A stretch of 64,000 nt of DNA from Lunularia cruciata (lineage: Eukaryota; Streptophyta; Marchantiopsida; Lunulariales; Lunulariaceae). The stretch is from contig OX419761.1 of NCBI GenBank assembly GCA_948567375.1, positions 32,526,243 through 32,590,242 of the forward strand, in the 5' to 3' direction. A program made the position numbers and the translations under genes. The notes beneath the pieces were generated by a model. The model did no database searches. It had not been told where the DNA came from and saw only the letters and a program-made list of their open reading frames with translations. The number at the start of each line of letters is the position of its first letter. Positions within the stretch are counted from its first letter, which is position 1. Below are positions 36,641-47,873 of this stretch, piece by piece.

Positions 36641-37866
36641 CAAAATGTTCAGTCCCATCTTCCAGAGGAAGACTGCCCTTTGCTCCGGGTCCAGCTCCTC
36701 AGGACAATGACACATATGAAAATAGTGATATTTGGCCATACACCTCATACTTTGAACAGCCATCAGATGATATAGCTCTTCATCAAGAAACCGATCATCA
36801 ATTTCCAAGTCTTGGTCTTGAGTTTCTAACCTGGATAAGAAGTTTGCATTTGAATGCAAAGCTCCCTTCCTTACTTGTACAATGTATGTGAATTCTTGTA
36901 ACAACCAGATCCATCTTGCAATTCGCCCGGACAAATCTGCCTTCTTGACCAAATGTTGCAATGCGTAATGGTCAACATAGAAAACAAACTCGTATCCTAG
37001 CAAGTAGTGGCAAAATTTCTTGCAGGCATACACCATTCCGAGTGCTTCTTGTTCAGTCATCAAATAGTTCTTTTTTGAGACTGATAATTGTTGGCTGGCA
37101 TAATAAACCGGATAGTCCTTCTTCTTCTTGTCTTTTTGACTTAAGACAACTCTGATTGCCATGGACAAAGTGTCCACATACACATGAAAAGGGACGTCCT
37201 AATTCAGGGCCCTCATAACTAGTGCTTTAACCAGTTTCCGCTTCAATACGTGGAAAGCATCTTCTTGTGCAACTTCCCACAAGTTGTCTTTGGACTTCTT
37301 CAACAGCTTTGTAAGGGGTGCAGCAAGCACCGCATAGTTTGAAACAAAGTGTTTGCAGTATCCGACATGTCCTAAGAAGGCTCTTAGCTCTTGGATGTTC
37401 TTTGGGGATTCTAAAGTTGAGATTACTTTAACCTTCTCGACATCGACTTTGATACCTTGGCTTGACACCCGATGCCCCAGAAGAATTCCCTCCTTCATTG
37501 CAAAGAAGCATTTCTCCGGGTGTAATGACAAACCGGCAAAATGACACCTTTCAAAAGTTTGGTGAAGGTGATCCAAATATACATCTCTTTGCCCAAACAC
37601 ACAAAAATCATCAATGAAGACTTCCACAAATTTGTGTAGAAAATCCTTGAAGATCACATTCATCATCCGTTGGAAAGTAGTGGGAGCATTACACAACCCA
37701 AAGGGCATTTGATTGTAAGCATAAGTGCCCTAATCAGTGGTGAATTTAGTTTTATCCTTGTCCTCTTCTCGGATGGATACTTGATTGTACCTTGAAAATC
37801 CATCGAGAAAACTATAACAAGGATGACTAGCTACTTGGTCCAAAATTGTATCAATAAAAGGCAAAG
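36640..37866 (-). pseudogene. C3 RNase H and reverse transcriptase, downstream part (fossil)
   Basis: RT motifs MPFGLCNAPTTFQRMMN and VFIDDFCVFG lie near 37600-37708, followed by the AFLGHVGY connection block near 37360. RNase H lies near 36800-37180 (YYASQQLSVSKKNY, then VDHYALQHLV). The right edge is the target site of element F, which split the RT coding region. Sequence is of the OTA type. Confidence 0.85.
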
Positions 37867-37871
37867 GATGA

Positions 37872-38610
37872 TGTAATACCAAGGGTTAGCCATATGATCT
37901 AGATGTGAAATTTGGTTTGGTAACATCTAGAATGATGTTTATACATGATGGTCAAAATAGATCAGATAGAAGTATCACCAAAAGAGTACTTCTACTAATA
38001 GGGTAGAAACCGAAATAGACTTGAGAATCTTAGAACCAATAGCTAGACATATGATTTAAAGGTGAGAATTGGTTTGGTAACATCTGGAAGGATGTTACAC
38101 ATGATGGAATAAACAGATCAGAAAGAGGTATCACCAAAAGGGGACTTCTACTAATAGAGTAGGAACCGAAATATACCTGAAATCTTTGAAGGCAATTTCG
38201 AAGGCCTAAACGGATGAATTAGGCCTCAAAAATGTGCCAATCCCCCCCCTTATAGAGGAAAGGCTAGCCTTCCCTCCCCTTGCTTTGTCTCATTGAGAGC
38301 TTTCCAACGGTACCTTACTCACGTGATTCTGAGATTCCTACAGGAGGATTCCCTAAAAGATTCCCTTTGGTCAAAGCTTGTTTGACCAACCAGATAGGAC
38401 CTAGACCAGACAGGTCACCCATCCAAGTAAGTAATCCAAGGGTGGAGCTTGCTGACATGTCACCTATTTGTGTCCCTAATCCTATGGTGGAGCTTCCTTG
38501 GAGGAGATCCTCTTTGTCTATATAATAAAGAGAAGGTGCTCCCTTGGGGCATCAAATGTTTGAGTATGCAATCTGTGTTTTCTCTCTTCTCTTGTCCTCG
38601 AAGGATTACA
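37872..38610 (+). repeat. 5' LTR of F
   Basis: 739 bp, starting TGTAATACC and ending GGATTACA. It holds two internal related halves: the GAAATTTGGTTTGGTAACATCT block recurs as GAGAATTGGTTTGGTAACATCT about 165 bp later. A TATATAATAA promoter box lies at 38519-38528. Confidence 0.95.
38519..38528 (+). promoter_or_regulatory. TATA box in F 5' LTR
   Basis: TATATAATAA lies about 80 bp before the LTR end, where Pol II promoters of plant LTRs usually sit. The 3' LTR carries the same box. Confidence 0.6.
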
Positions 38611-38611
38611 A

Positions 38612-38622
38612 TGGTATCAGAG
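38612..38622 (+). other. F primer-binding site (initiator tRNA-Met type)
   Basis: TGGTATCAGAG begins one base after the 5' LTR and matches the complement of the plant initiator tRNA-Met 3' end. This PBS type is usual for chromoviruses. Confidence 0.9.
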
Positions 38623-39189
38623 TCAGTGTTCTAGTCCAAGAGAGTGGATCATCCCTCTTGGAATAGCACGAACTACTGAAAGTGAGTAATTTGAGGTGGA
38701 GAACATAGAGTAATTGCTAGACTTAGGAAGGACTTTAGAGAGCGGATGGGATGGATGCGCCGGGGAGACAATTTCCCGCACCTAGCTTTCCATTCTCAAA
38801 CCCATTCCACATCAAGGTTATGTACATCTAGCGTAAGCAGATGAGGGCATCGCTAGTTTATCACTTTGGTGCGGAATTCATGGACAGAGTGATGAACTCA
38901 CCAAACCCGATGATTCTACCTGTGGTGATATATGATAGAGAGTGGGATTTGATGATCTACATTCTATTATGATAATATGGATATGAATGTCCCAAATACT
39001 CTCCCTTTCAACACTCAAGTAGAAATCCGTTATGTAATGAGGCCAAAAGTGATGTTTAGAGATTTTGTGGTTAGGAATTTTGGTGAGGAGTATTATCAAC
39101 AATTGATAGCTTTGGAGGTCCCAATGGTAGTTCCAATAGTTTGTGCGCCTTCCAGAGTGATTATATTGACTCTGTATTGAAGTAGATGT

Positions 39190-40310
39190 TAGCAATTGGG
39201 TGTTGCAGGAACCATGGATCCGCAGTTGCAAGAGCTGGTGCAAGGAATGCAAGGGATGCTGAATGAATTTCAAGAGATTAAGATGACCATGGAGACATTA
39301 CAAAGTCAAGTGCAGATCCTTAGGAACGATCAAGCCATGCAAGAAGAAGAGCCGTCTCAAAACCCAGTACCTGCGACTGAAGTACTTAGAGAGGCACTTG
39401 TGCATACAAACCCTATCAACAATGAAGCCACGTTGCTACTCCGGATGAAGAAGACCTGCAACATCGAGCCTTACAAGGAGCAACGTACGATGGGAGTAGT
39501 AGAAAATTGGATCTCGAGAATGAATTGATATTTCCGATTGTTCTCAACAGCAATCATAGAGCATGCTACAGGCGTGTTTGCATGTGGGTACTTGACCAAT
39601 AAAGCACTCACATGGTATGATGCTTGAGAACGATCCATACTAGTAGAGAGAAGGGAGGTCACATGGACAGCAATGCAAGAAGGACTGCTGAAGAATTTCC
39701 AATTGGTGGATTCTGTGCAGATGGCTCGAACCCGACTATGGAGATTGAGACAGAAGAGTAACGTACAAGAGTATGTGGAGGCATTTCTGGATCTACAAGT
39801 CGCAATTACCAACATGAGTCCAGCAGAGGCTCTTGACAATTTCAAATGAGGGTTGAAAGAGCAGATTCGCCAAGAAGTCATGGTGCAAAACCCTCGCACG
39901 GTATTTGAAGCCATTGCTTGTGCGCATAGAATAGCGGGAGCATTAGGTGGAGGTGAAGGAGTAGTTCCACCTCAACATTATTGGGCAGAAATGCCACACA
40001 TGGGTGGACCAGTACCAATGGAATTGGGCAACCTTCAATTCCGAGATCTAGGAGCACGGCCGCTTCAAGGGAAGCGGGGACGGGTAGAAGAACAAAGAGA
40101 TGGAGTCTCACGAGGAGAAGGGACTCGAGGAGAACAACACTGTTGTTACAATTGTGGCCGTATTGGGCACATATCTACCAATTGTTGCACTCGTTTCCCT
40201 AGAGACCCTCGGCCTTCGTACAAGCGATCTTTGAACAACATGGAGAGGCACATTGAAGAGGAGGAGGTGGAAACCACTTCGGAAAACAAAGATTGCCAGT
40301 AAATGTACCT
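39190..40310 (+). pseudogene. F gag (fossil)
   Basis: The N-terminal part reads MDPQLQELVQGMQGMLNEF with coiled-coil character, followed by a capsid-like retrotransposon gag region and one zinc knuckle, CYNCGRIGHISTNC, at about 40140-40183. Gag packages the element RNA in cytoplasmic particles. The frame is broken. Confidence 0.85.
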
Positions 40311-40389
40311 TGCGGCCTTACTGGCTCAATAAGGAAGCAGAGAAGTGAGGGAAGGAAGAAGAATAATGCGCAAAGATCCCAAAAGGCAA

Positions 40390-42250
40390 CCTCACAATTG
40401 ATTGTCATGAATGGAATCCTAGAAGGTAATCAAGTGAGAGTATTAATAGATCCAAGAGCAACAGAGAATTTCTTGTCTCGCTCTGTTGCAATAAGATTGG
40501 GAATGGAGCTAGAGAAAGATGGAAGTGAAGAAGTAGAGTTACCAAATGGGCAAACAGAGAGGATTGAATCATTACCTAGACGGGTAACCCTCTTTGTAGG
40601 AGAATATCAGGAAGCAATTGAGTGGCAAGTGATACAGTTAGCCCGTTATGATGCAATTTTAAGCATGCCATGGATGAAGCAGTACAACCCAATGGTGGAT
40701 TGGAGGAAGAAAGTAGTGAGAACCCACCAATGGTCAATCATTGGGGTTAAAGAAAAATCACACAGGCAGAAACTGCCTCTATATGTTGTAGGGACCACAA
40801 TTGTCTGTAAGACCGATATATGTTTTATGGGTCTAATAAGAGAAGTCCAGAGTGCACAACTCGCTGGACAAATTCCTTAGAAATTGAAGGATGTGGTGGA
40901 TGAGTTTCAAGATGTCTTTCCCAATGATCTACCCTCAGGATTACCACCTAAAAGGTGAGTAGATCACAAAATAGAGACACTCCCGAGGAAGACACTTCCT
41001 TGTAAGGCCCTATATCGCCTATCACCTCATGAGTTGGAGGAGTGTTAGACTCAAATTGAGGAGATGCTACAAAAAGGGTTCATCCAACCTAACATATCAC
41101 CATATGGGGCCCTTGTCTTGTTTGTGAAGAAGAAGGATGATACAATGCGCATGTGCATTGACTATTGGGGTCTCAATCAGCAAATAGTGAAGAACAAATA
41201 TCCCTTACCTCGCATGGATGACCTATTTGATCAACTCCATGGAGCAAGATATTTCACCAAACTGGACTTGCAGAGCGGTTACAATCAAATCCAAATTGCA
41301 GAGGAGGATATGTACAAAACTGCCTTTTGAACCAGGTATGGCCACTTTGAGTATCTTGTGATGCCTTTTGGCCTCACCAATGCGCTTGCCTCTTTCATGA
41401 GCCTAATGAATGACATATTTTGTCCATACTTGGATAAGTCTGTTATCGTCTTCTTGGATGATATCTTAGTATATAGTAGCACGATGATAGAACACAAACA
41501 ACATCTACGAGAGGTCCTCCAGATTCTAAGACAGAATCAGTTGTATGCCAAAATCTCAAAGTGTGAGTTTGGCAAGTATGAAGTAGACTACTTAGGGCAT
41601 AGAGTAAGTGCAGAGGGCATTCAAGTATTGACAGATAAAATAGAGGTCATTCAAAAATGGAGTGCCCCAGAAGATCAGACTCAACTTAAGAGCTTCTTGG
41701 GGTTGACTAGATTCTATCATAGATTTTTTAAGGACTTCTCTAAGGTTGCACAGCCTTTAATGGCACTACTTGGCAAGGGGAAGAAGTGGACATGGTGAAC
41801 TGCACAAGAGTTGGCCTTTCAAGAATTGAAAGCCACCTTGTTACATGCACCAATCTTGAAGTGGTATGACCCAAAACGTCCAATCAAGTTGGCTATAGAT
41901 GCATCAAGCGTAGCAATAGGAGCAGTCCTACAACAAGAGTGGCATGACGGATGGCATCCAATTGCATATTTCTCTCAAAAGTTGTTACCGACAGAGCGCA
42001 ACTACCACACCACAGAACAAGAAGAGTTGGCTATTGTTCTAGCAACCAAGCATTGGAAGCACTACCTAGGCGAGAAGGCATTTGTAGTAGAGACAGACCA
42101 CAAACCTCTAGTCTACCTCGAGACGCAGAAGGATCTATCTCGTCACCAAATTCGGTGGGCAGAGTGGCAACAACACTTCAACATGACAATCACCTACATG
42201 GAAGGTAAGAAGCAACTTGCAGATGCATTCACCCGCATGCCAATGGCCAA
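40390..42250 (+). pseudogene. F protease, reverse transcriptase, RNase H (fossil)
   Basis: The protease is seen at about 40400-40800 (LIDPRATENFLS in place of the usual DSGAT loop). RT runs from about 41060 ([22 protein letters not shown]) to about 41790, with MPFGLTNA and the catalytic block [10 protein letters not shown]. RNase H runs from about 41880 (LAIDASSVAIGAVL) through TEQEELAIV and VETDHKPL. Typical chromoviral order. Broken. Confidence 0.9.
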
Positions 42251-42269
42251 CAACTTGGTGGCAGAGGTT

Positions 42270-43500
42270 AAGATTAACCCTGAATTTTGGCAAGAGATTC
42301 TAGCTGCTACAAAAGCTGATCCACAGATTGTAGAAGTGCAATTGTCCAAAGGTGTCACCAGCACCCAAGGACTCACCTTTTGGGATAGTAGATTATGGAT
42401 CCCAAATGTCTTAGAATTACGCACCACCATTCTAGCGGAATGTCATGATTTGGCCATTGCAGCTCATGTCGGAGTGGACAAGACCTTGGATGCAGTCAAG
42501 CGCCATTATTATTGGCCCAAGATGAGCAACGACGTGATGGACTATGTGCGTAGCTGCCTACTTTGTCAATAGAACAAAGCTTCTAATCAAGTTCCTACAA
42601 GGCTCCTTCAACCTCTCCCCACTCCTACCCAACGTTAGGAACAAGTGAGTATGGATCTTGTCTGTGAATTACCCAAGACCACCTCAGGTTTGACTCCATT
42701 GTGGTCTTTGTGGACCGGCTCAACAAAATGATTCATGTACGCCCTACCACCAAGGAGGTGACCACTCCACAACTAGCTCAACTATACTTAGATGCAGTCT
42801 TTGCTCACCATGGCTTGTCTAGAGTACTCATCACCGATAGAGGCACCTAATTCACCAGTTTGTTTTGGCAAACACTCTTTGGTTTCTTCAAAACCAAGTT
42901 GGCCATGTTTACAGCTTACCACCCACAAACAAATGGCCAAACAGAGCGGGCTAATTGCACGATTGAAGACATGTTACGTGGCTTCACCTTAGAAGAGCAA
43001 GAGAGGTGGGACACCCTACTACCGTTGGTGGAATTTGCTTACAATAATTCAGTGAATGCCTCCACCTAGGTCACTCCGTTCTTCCTCATGTATGGTGAGC
43101 ATCCCTTCACACCTTCTAGCTTGATGAAGATCCGTCCAGTGACTACCAAGGTTGATGCAGTCAACACATTTGTTTCTAGAATCCAAGAAGGTGTGGAAAG
43201 CGCCAAGCACAGGTTACATATTGTGCAAAGTCGACAAAAGCAATATGCGGATGCACACCGTAGGCACCTGGAGTTCAATGTTGGGGATCAAGTGTGGTTA
43301 TCGACAACCAACCTCACATTAGTTGGATCTTGTAAGCTCAGACCTTGTTTTATTGGGTCTTTCTTGATTCTTTGTCGCATCGGCGCTGTGGCCTATCACC
43401 TTGAGCTACCACCACACATGAAGATCCATGTAGTGTTCCATGTCTCCCTACTACGTAGATATCCTCCCCGATCATGTCAAGGTCCTTCCACATAGGACAT
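42270..43500 (+). pseudogene. F integrase (fossil)
   Basis: The zinc-binding head includes HDLAIAAHVGVDKTL and CLLCQ (about 42440-42572). Core pieces include FVDRLNKM-like, ITDRGT-like and HPQTNGQTERAN blocks (about 42650-42960), then the GEHPFTPS region (about 43096). The GPY/F-like region follows before the chromodomain. Broken. Confidence 0.88.
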
Positions 43501-43519
43501 TCGACCTTGTCCGACACTC

Positions 43520-43725
43520 ATTGATGGCATAGAGGAATATGAAGTGGAGCGGATTCTCCAAAAGCGCATGCGTGGTACTCGCCATCCGCGGGTGGACTAT
43601 CTAGTACAATGGAAAGGTTACCCCCTCTATGAAGCAACATAGGAACCCACTGCCAATTTGACACATGCACCGGTGTTGGTGCAAGCATTTGAGCAACAAT
43701 TGCACAACGAGGACGTTGCGTCTTG
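43520..43725 (+). pseudogene. F chromodomain (integrase C-terminus, fossil)
   Basis: It reads EYEVERILQKRMRG, then VDYLVQWKGYPLYEAT, the hallmark chromodomain pattern with the aromatic and WKGY residues. In chromoviruses this domain binds histone marks and steers integration into heterochromatin, in keeping with a target inside an older element. This domain puts F in the chromovirus clade. Confidence 0.9.
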
Positions 43726-43737
43726 AAAGGAAGGAGG
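43725..43737 (+). other. Polypurine tract of F
   Basis: GAAAGGAAGGAGG two bases before the 3' LTR, in the standard position for plus-strand priming. Confidence 0.88.
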
Positions 43738-43739
43738 TT

Positions 43740-44473
43740 TGTAATACCAAGGGTTAGCCATATGATCTAGATGTGAAATTCGGTTTGGTAACATCTAGAA
43801 TGATGTTATACATGATGGTCAATATAGATCAGATAGAAGTATCACCAAAAGAGTACTTCTACTAATAGGGTAGAAACCAAAATAGACTTGAGAACCTTAG
43901 AACCAATAGCTAGACATATGATTGAAAGGTGAGAATTGGTTTGGTAACATTTGGAAGGATGCTATACATGATGGAATAAACAGATCAGAAAGAGGTATCA
44001 CCAAAAGGGGACTTCTACAAATAGAGTAGGAATCAAAATATGCCTGAAATCTTTGAAGGCAATTTTGGAGGCATAAACGGATGAATTAGGCCTAAAAAAT
44101 GTGCAAATTCCCCCCCTAACAGAGGAAAGGTTGGCCTTCCCTCCTTCCTGCTTTGTCTCGTCGAGAGCTTTTCAACGGTACCTTACTCATGTGATTTTGA
44201 GATTCCTAATTCCCTAATTCCCTAAGATTCCCTAAAAGATTCCCTCCGGTCAAAGCTTGTTTGACCAACCAGACAGGTCACCCATCCAAGTAAGTAATCC
44301 AAGGGTGGAGCTTGCTGACATGTCACCTATCTGTGTCCCTAATCCTATGGTGGAGCTTCCTTGGAGTAGATCCTCTTTGTCTATATAATAAAGAGAAGGT
44401 GCTCCCTTGGGGCATCGAATGTTTGAGTATGCAATCTGTGTTTTCTCTCTTCTCTTGTCCTCGAAGGATTACA
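43740..44473 (+). repeat. 3' LTR of F
   Basis: 734 bp, collinear with the 5' LTR, with scattered substitutions and small indels, and followed by the target duplication GATGA. Confidence 0.95.
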
Positions 44474-44478
44474 GATGA

Positions 44479-45610
44479 TGATCCTTTCGTGTTACTACGT
44501 TCAACTTGCAAAAATCCTGGCACACTCAAATCTTTCCCGTCTTCTTCTTCAAAACGATGATAATGGGGGAACCCACTCACTGCTCAAGACAAGAAAGATT
44601 GTTCCGGCCCCTAAGTACTTGTCAATTTTGTACTTCACCTAGAAGGAGTACTTCGGGTTCAGTCGGTATTGTCTTTGCCGAACCGGAACTGCATCTTCAA
44701 CCAGATCAATTCGGTGTTCTCCAAATTCTCATAGAATGCCCAAAATTTGATCAATAGACTAGGCAAATACATCCTAGAATTCTATAAACAGGGCAGTGTA
44801 TCCTACCAACTCCTCCAAAGTGACTGTCTTCAAAATCTTCATAATTTTTCCTTCAATCAAGACAACATCTTGACAGTCATCGGGGTTGATGACGCCTTCA
44901 ACATGGCTTGCTTGGCTCAATCCAAGACATACTGCAGTCAAACCTCCTTCCTCCAAGTCTTGTTCACCCGAGACAATGTTGTATGGGTCTTCGACTTCAA
45001 CCTCTGCCTCATAGCATTCCAGATAATTAACTTGGACATTGTCTGTGGAGTCTTTGGAAGACAAAAACAATGAATCTTTGGATTCATCTTTGTCTTCTGA
45101 CGAAGAAGTTTCCCCAAGGTGAGGAACCTTTGTCCAACTCACGATCATTAGCTTCTAATCTTCAGACAAAATGTCCTTAAACCTTAACTTTTGCTGGTGC
45201 CAATCCACAATAACCTGGGCACTATACAACCAGGGTCTTCCGATCAAGAGAAGGTAACCAATTTTGGTTACTGGTCGCAACACAATGTAATTTAACTTGA
45301 AGTGCACCACTCCAATGATTGTGGTGATATTAGACAGCATGCTCAAGGGCTGTTTCCTGGTTTGATCCGTAAATTTCAGAATTTGGGGTGTTGGTTCAAA
45401 CATTGTATACCCTAGTCGATGTGTAGTGTCTTCTATCATGACATTCACACCCGACCTCGAATCAATGGGTATGGATGTGATCATATAGCTTGTGATCTCC
45501 GCATCCACCTCGGGAGATCCCGAATCTTCCTATTCAATACAATAAATTGTGGGCAAGTCTTTTTTGGTCATCGCACTTACTTTTTTGAGGGCTAAACGTA
45601 GTTGCTTTTT
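44479..45610 (-). pseudogene. C3 protease, linker and start of reverse transcriptase (fossil)
   Basis: Right to left: an aspartic-protease-like segment at about 45155-45510 (DSRSGVNVM, IGVVHFKLNYIVL), an acidic linker (about 44774-45148, sharing NVQVNYLE with C1), then the RT fingers near 44500-44640 up to the F insertion point. The right edge is the E1 insertion site. Collinear with C1 at 33600-34700. Confidence 0.8.
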
Positions 45611-45614
45611 GTAC

Positions 45615-46304
45615 TGTAACACCCATTCGTGCATGTGTGTGGTATTGTGATATTTAGCTTGGTATTACAAGTACTTAAGAGATATTATTTATAGAGATAA
45701 AGGATGGTTCTATATTAGTCATGGTTAGCTAAAGTTAGTCATAGCTAAGATAGAGTGGACCTTACTTTAGAGGAAGTAGAAAAGATGAGCACCACTATTT
45801 TGGATTTTAGTGTGTTGACTTGGCATTATTCCTAGGTGTTTGGCTTTGAGGAAAGAGTTGAGAACTCTTGGGCCCGCAAACCTTTTTCTTTTGGATTCTT
45901 CTTTATTCCAAGGATAGCCCATGTGAAGGAATCCTTGACTTAGTGGTTGGGTCAAGATAAGACCACATGCTTAGGGGAATATGCCCATGTGAATGGATAT
46001 TCCTTTCTACTTTTTGACTTTACTTGACTTTTAGTCTAGTAACTTGAGTTACTACGGTAATTAGTAACTTTGGAACGTAACTATTTCACAAGTATATAAA
46101 CAAGGGGTGAGGAGGTACTCATCATCCTTTCATTTGCAACTATCTCTCTCTCATTGAGTTCTCTAGTGAGCAATGTCTTGAGTCTTGGAGTGTTAGCCTT
46201 GGAGGAGTATGATGGAGTTGGGGTTCCTTGCCTTCTTAGTCCATGGTGCGCTACCATAATAGCCATCAGAGGTTCATCCTGAGTGAGAGACAGGCCGGCT
46301 CACA
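45615..46304 (+). repeat. 5' LTR of E1
   Basis: 690 bp, TGTAACACCC to GGCTCACA. Other copies of this LTR in the window are at 10087, 15269, 26852 (partial) and 63885 (minus, cut by the window edge). Confidence 0.98.
46093..46100 (+). promoter_or_regulatory. TATA box in E1 5' LTR
   Basis: TATATAAA preceded by CACAAG and followed by CAAGGGG. It is conserved in position in the older A LTRs, which supports use as the element promoter. Transcription would start about 30 bp downstream, which leaves an R-U5 of roughly 170 bp. Confidence 0.7.
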
Positions 46305-46308
46305 TTTT

Positions 46309-46325
46309 TGGTTCCGTTGCCGGGA
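46309..46325 (+). other. E1 primer-binding site (tRNA-Asp-like)
   Basis: TGGTTCCGTTGCCGGGA starts four bases after the LTR. It resembles the complement of the plant tRNA-Asp 3' end (TGGCGCCGTTGCCGGGGA) with a few differences. The C3 PBS is of the same type. Such sites are typical of the Athila branch and some related OTA elements. Confidence 0.75.
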
Positions 46326-46339
46326 CCTCTCTAGAAGGC

Positions 46340-46520
46340 AAGATAATGTTCCGCGTCCAATTCTACATTAGGCAGAAGGAGGCTATGAGAGCTCACTTGG
46401 AGAGAACATTAGGAGAGGAGAGGGCTGAACTTATGTTAGAGAACCAAGATCCATTTGTATACCTTGTAGTTCATTATGATGTCTTTGAGGTGATTTTGTA
46501 CATCTTGTACACATGAGAGG
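46340..46520 (+). CDS. Short leader frame downstream of E1 PBS
   Basis: From an ATG at about 46349 the plus strand encodes about 55 residues, including QKEAMRAHLERTLGEERAEL and ENQDPFVYLVVHYDVFEV. The helical, charged start is similar in place to the first reading frame of OTA elements. It may be a leader peptide or the first exon of a spliced frame, since it is followed by GTGATTTTG; splicing is speculation. Confidence 0.4.
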
Positions 46521-47141
46521 AATTGGAGAGATTGTGTGAGGTGGATTGCAGATTTTGGGGATTAAGGTGATTTTGGGCAAAATCTCAAGTTTGAGATCTG
46601 GACTTGAGATTTCTACACATGATAGCTTGGGTTATCTTTCAGTTAGCACACTTGAAATTATTGAGAGAGCTTCTATGCGCAATGGGCTAGAATTTTTGAA
46701 AGTTGATAGGGTAAAGTGCTCCCGCAACTGCATGCTCTATGGAAAAATTGTACAGAGTCTGCCATTTCTTCAATTTTCAGTGAATTATCCTGAAAATTTC
46801 CAAGACAATTCAGTGCATTGTATCCTACTTTCTGCCACAAAAATTAGAGAAAGATAGTTTTTTTGCAGTGCGTTATGAGTTTTTGAAGTGAGGGGGGTGG
46901 TTTTCAGACCAAATCTGAAATATGGGTGCTGAATAGAAAGGTGTCTAGGCCAAATGGCTCAATGAAAAGATCTGAAATTTTGCAAGGAGGGACGCCCTGG
47001 AGTTGTGATCAAGTGTGGAAAATTTCAGAGGACTGTAACATATTGGTTGGGAGATTTGAGTGACATTGTGAGGAAGGGTCAATTCTGCAGAGTGGAGATC
47101 TCATGCATGAGAAGTTTGAGATCAACAAAAAGCATGTTTGA

Positions 47142-47639
47142 GTGTTTAGATTCATCTTGGGGAACATGGAGGGTCATCAAGAGTGGAAATTGAGATTATG
47201 CAAGGTTCTTCAAGGGTTTGAGGTGATTGTAGGGGTGGATTTGAGGAAAAGAGAGTTTACAATAGAATTTGAAGAGAGTATTGAGAGGATCCAAAAACCC
47301 ACACCACTTGGAGGAAAGAGTGAGTCTAAGTGCTTTCTATGTGGAGAGAAGGGACATAAGGCAAGTTCATGTCCATTGACCTTTGAGAGCAAGAGATTGA
47401 GGGAAAGGAGAGGCTTACTTGACTTGGGTTTGCATGTTGGACCTTCTTCACCAAGATTGGGAGGGAGAAGATCTAAGACCAAGGAGTTGTGTGAGGTTTG
47501 TGGAGTTGAAGGACTTCCAAAAGGACATGAGTGTAGTGGAGTAAAAGCACTTTTGGAAACTTTGGTGAAGGATCTTGGAGAGAGTCTTAGTACAGCTACA
47601 GAAATACTACCACCTTCATCAGCTAGTTCTCAAGATTAG
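47142..47639 (+). CDS. Extra zinc-knuckle frame between PBS and gag in E1
   Basis: Open frame of 165 codons. Residues 64-77 are CFLCGEKGHKASSC, a canonical CCHC zinc knuckle. A second Cys/His cluster follows at residues 117-131 (CEVCGVEGLPKGHEC). The segment before the knuckle (GVDLRKREFTIEFEES) is beta-strand-like and reminds me of RNA-binding modules that precede knuckles in some retroelement proteins. The frame ends 235 bp before the gag ATG and is separate from the gag knuckle at 48717-48758. Ogre-type Tat elements are known to have an additional ORF1 upstream of gag; whether this is related is open. Its start codon is uncertain, as the upstream 46.5-47.1 kb is less clearly coding. Confidence 0.6.
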   Translation: MFRFILGNMEGHQEWKLRLCKVLQGFEVIVGVDLRKREFTIEFEESIERIQKPTPLGGKSESKCFLCGEKGHKASSCPLTFESKRLRERRGLLDLGLHVGPSSPRLGGRRSKTKELCEVCGVEGLPKGHECSGVKALLETLVKDLGESLSTATEILPPSSASSQD

Positions 47640-47873
47640 TGATGGAGATAATCTTTCAACTTATGGATAAACTATCCATGAGAGTTAGATTAATATGCAC
47701 TCTAGGATTTGATGTTGCTATAGAAATCTTGGAGTAACCTGAACCTTTTGTGTTCCCTAGAGTGGATTATTCTCAGATGGTGTTAGTCGTGTATATACTC
47801 TATTAGTAATAGAGTGAGAGAAAAAAAAGAGAAAAAAAAATTTGAGAGAAAAGAAAGATAGTGAGGGGTTAAG

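Larger units (their letters stand above)
37872..44473 (+). mobile_element. Chromovirus F with both LTRs, TSD GATGA
   Basis: Full-length Ty3/gypsy chromovirus with LTRs of 739 and 734 bp, both TGTAATACC...GGATTACA, flanked by GATGA (37867-37871 and 44474-44478). It has an initiator-Met-type PBS, then gag, protease, RT, RNase H, integrase, a C-terminal chromodomain and a polypurine tract, all on the plus strand. It is inserted in the RT region of C3 in opposite orientation. By eye the LTRs differ at roughly 5 percent over their first 370 bp, so the insertion is clearly older than E1. All parts are recognisable but the coding region is broken, with roughly six to ten breaks. Confidence 0.95.

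Noticed and set aside
39471-40408. Minus-strand frames opposite F gag
   Set aside because: They are complement shadows of the plus-strand gag and protease; all recognisable motifs are on the plus strand.
45767-46266. Minus-strand 61-62-codon frames in the A LTRs as small genes
   Set aside because: They recur identically in both E1 LTRs only because the LTRs are duplicates, and they contain no recognisable motif.
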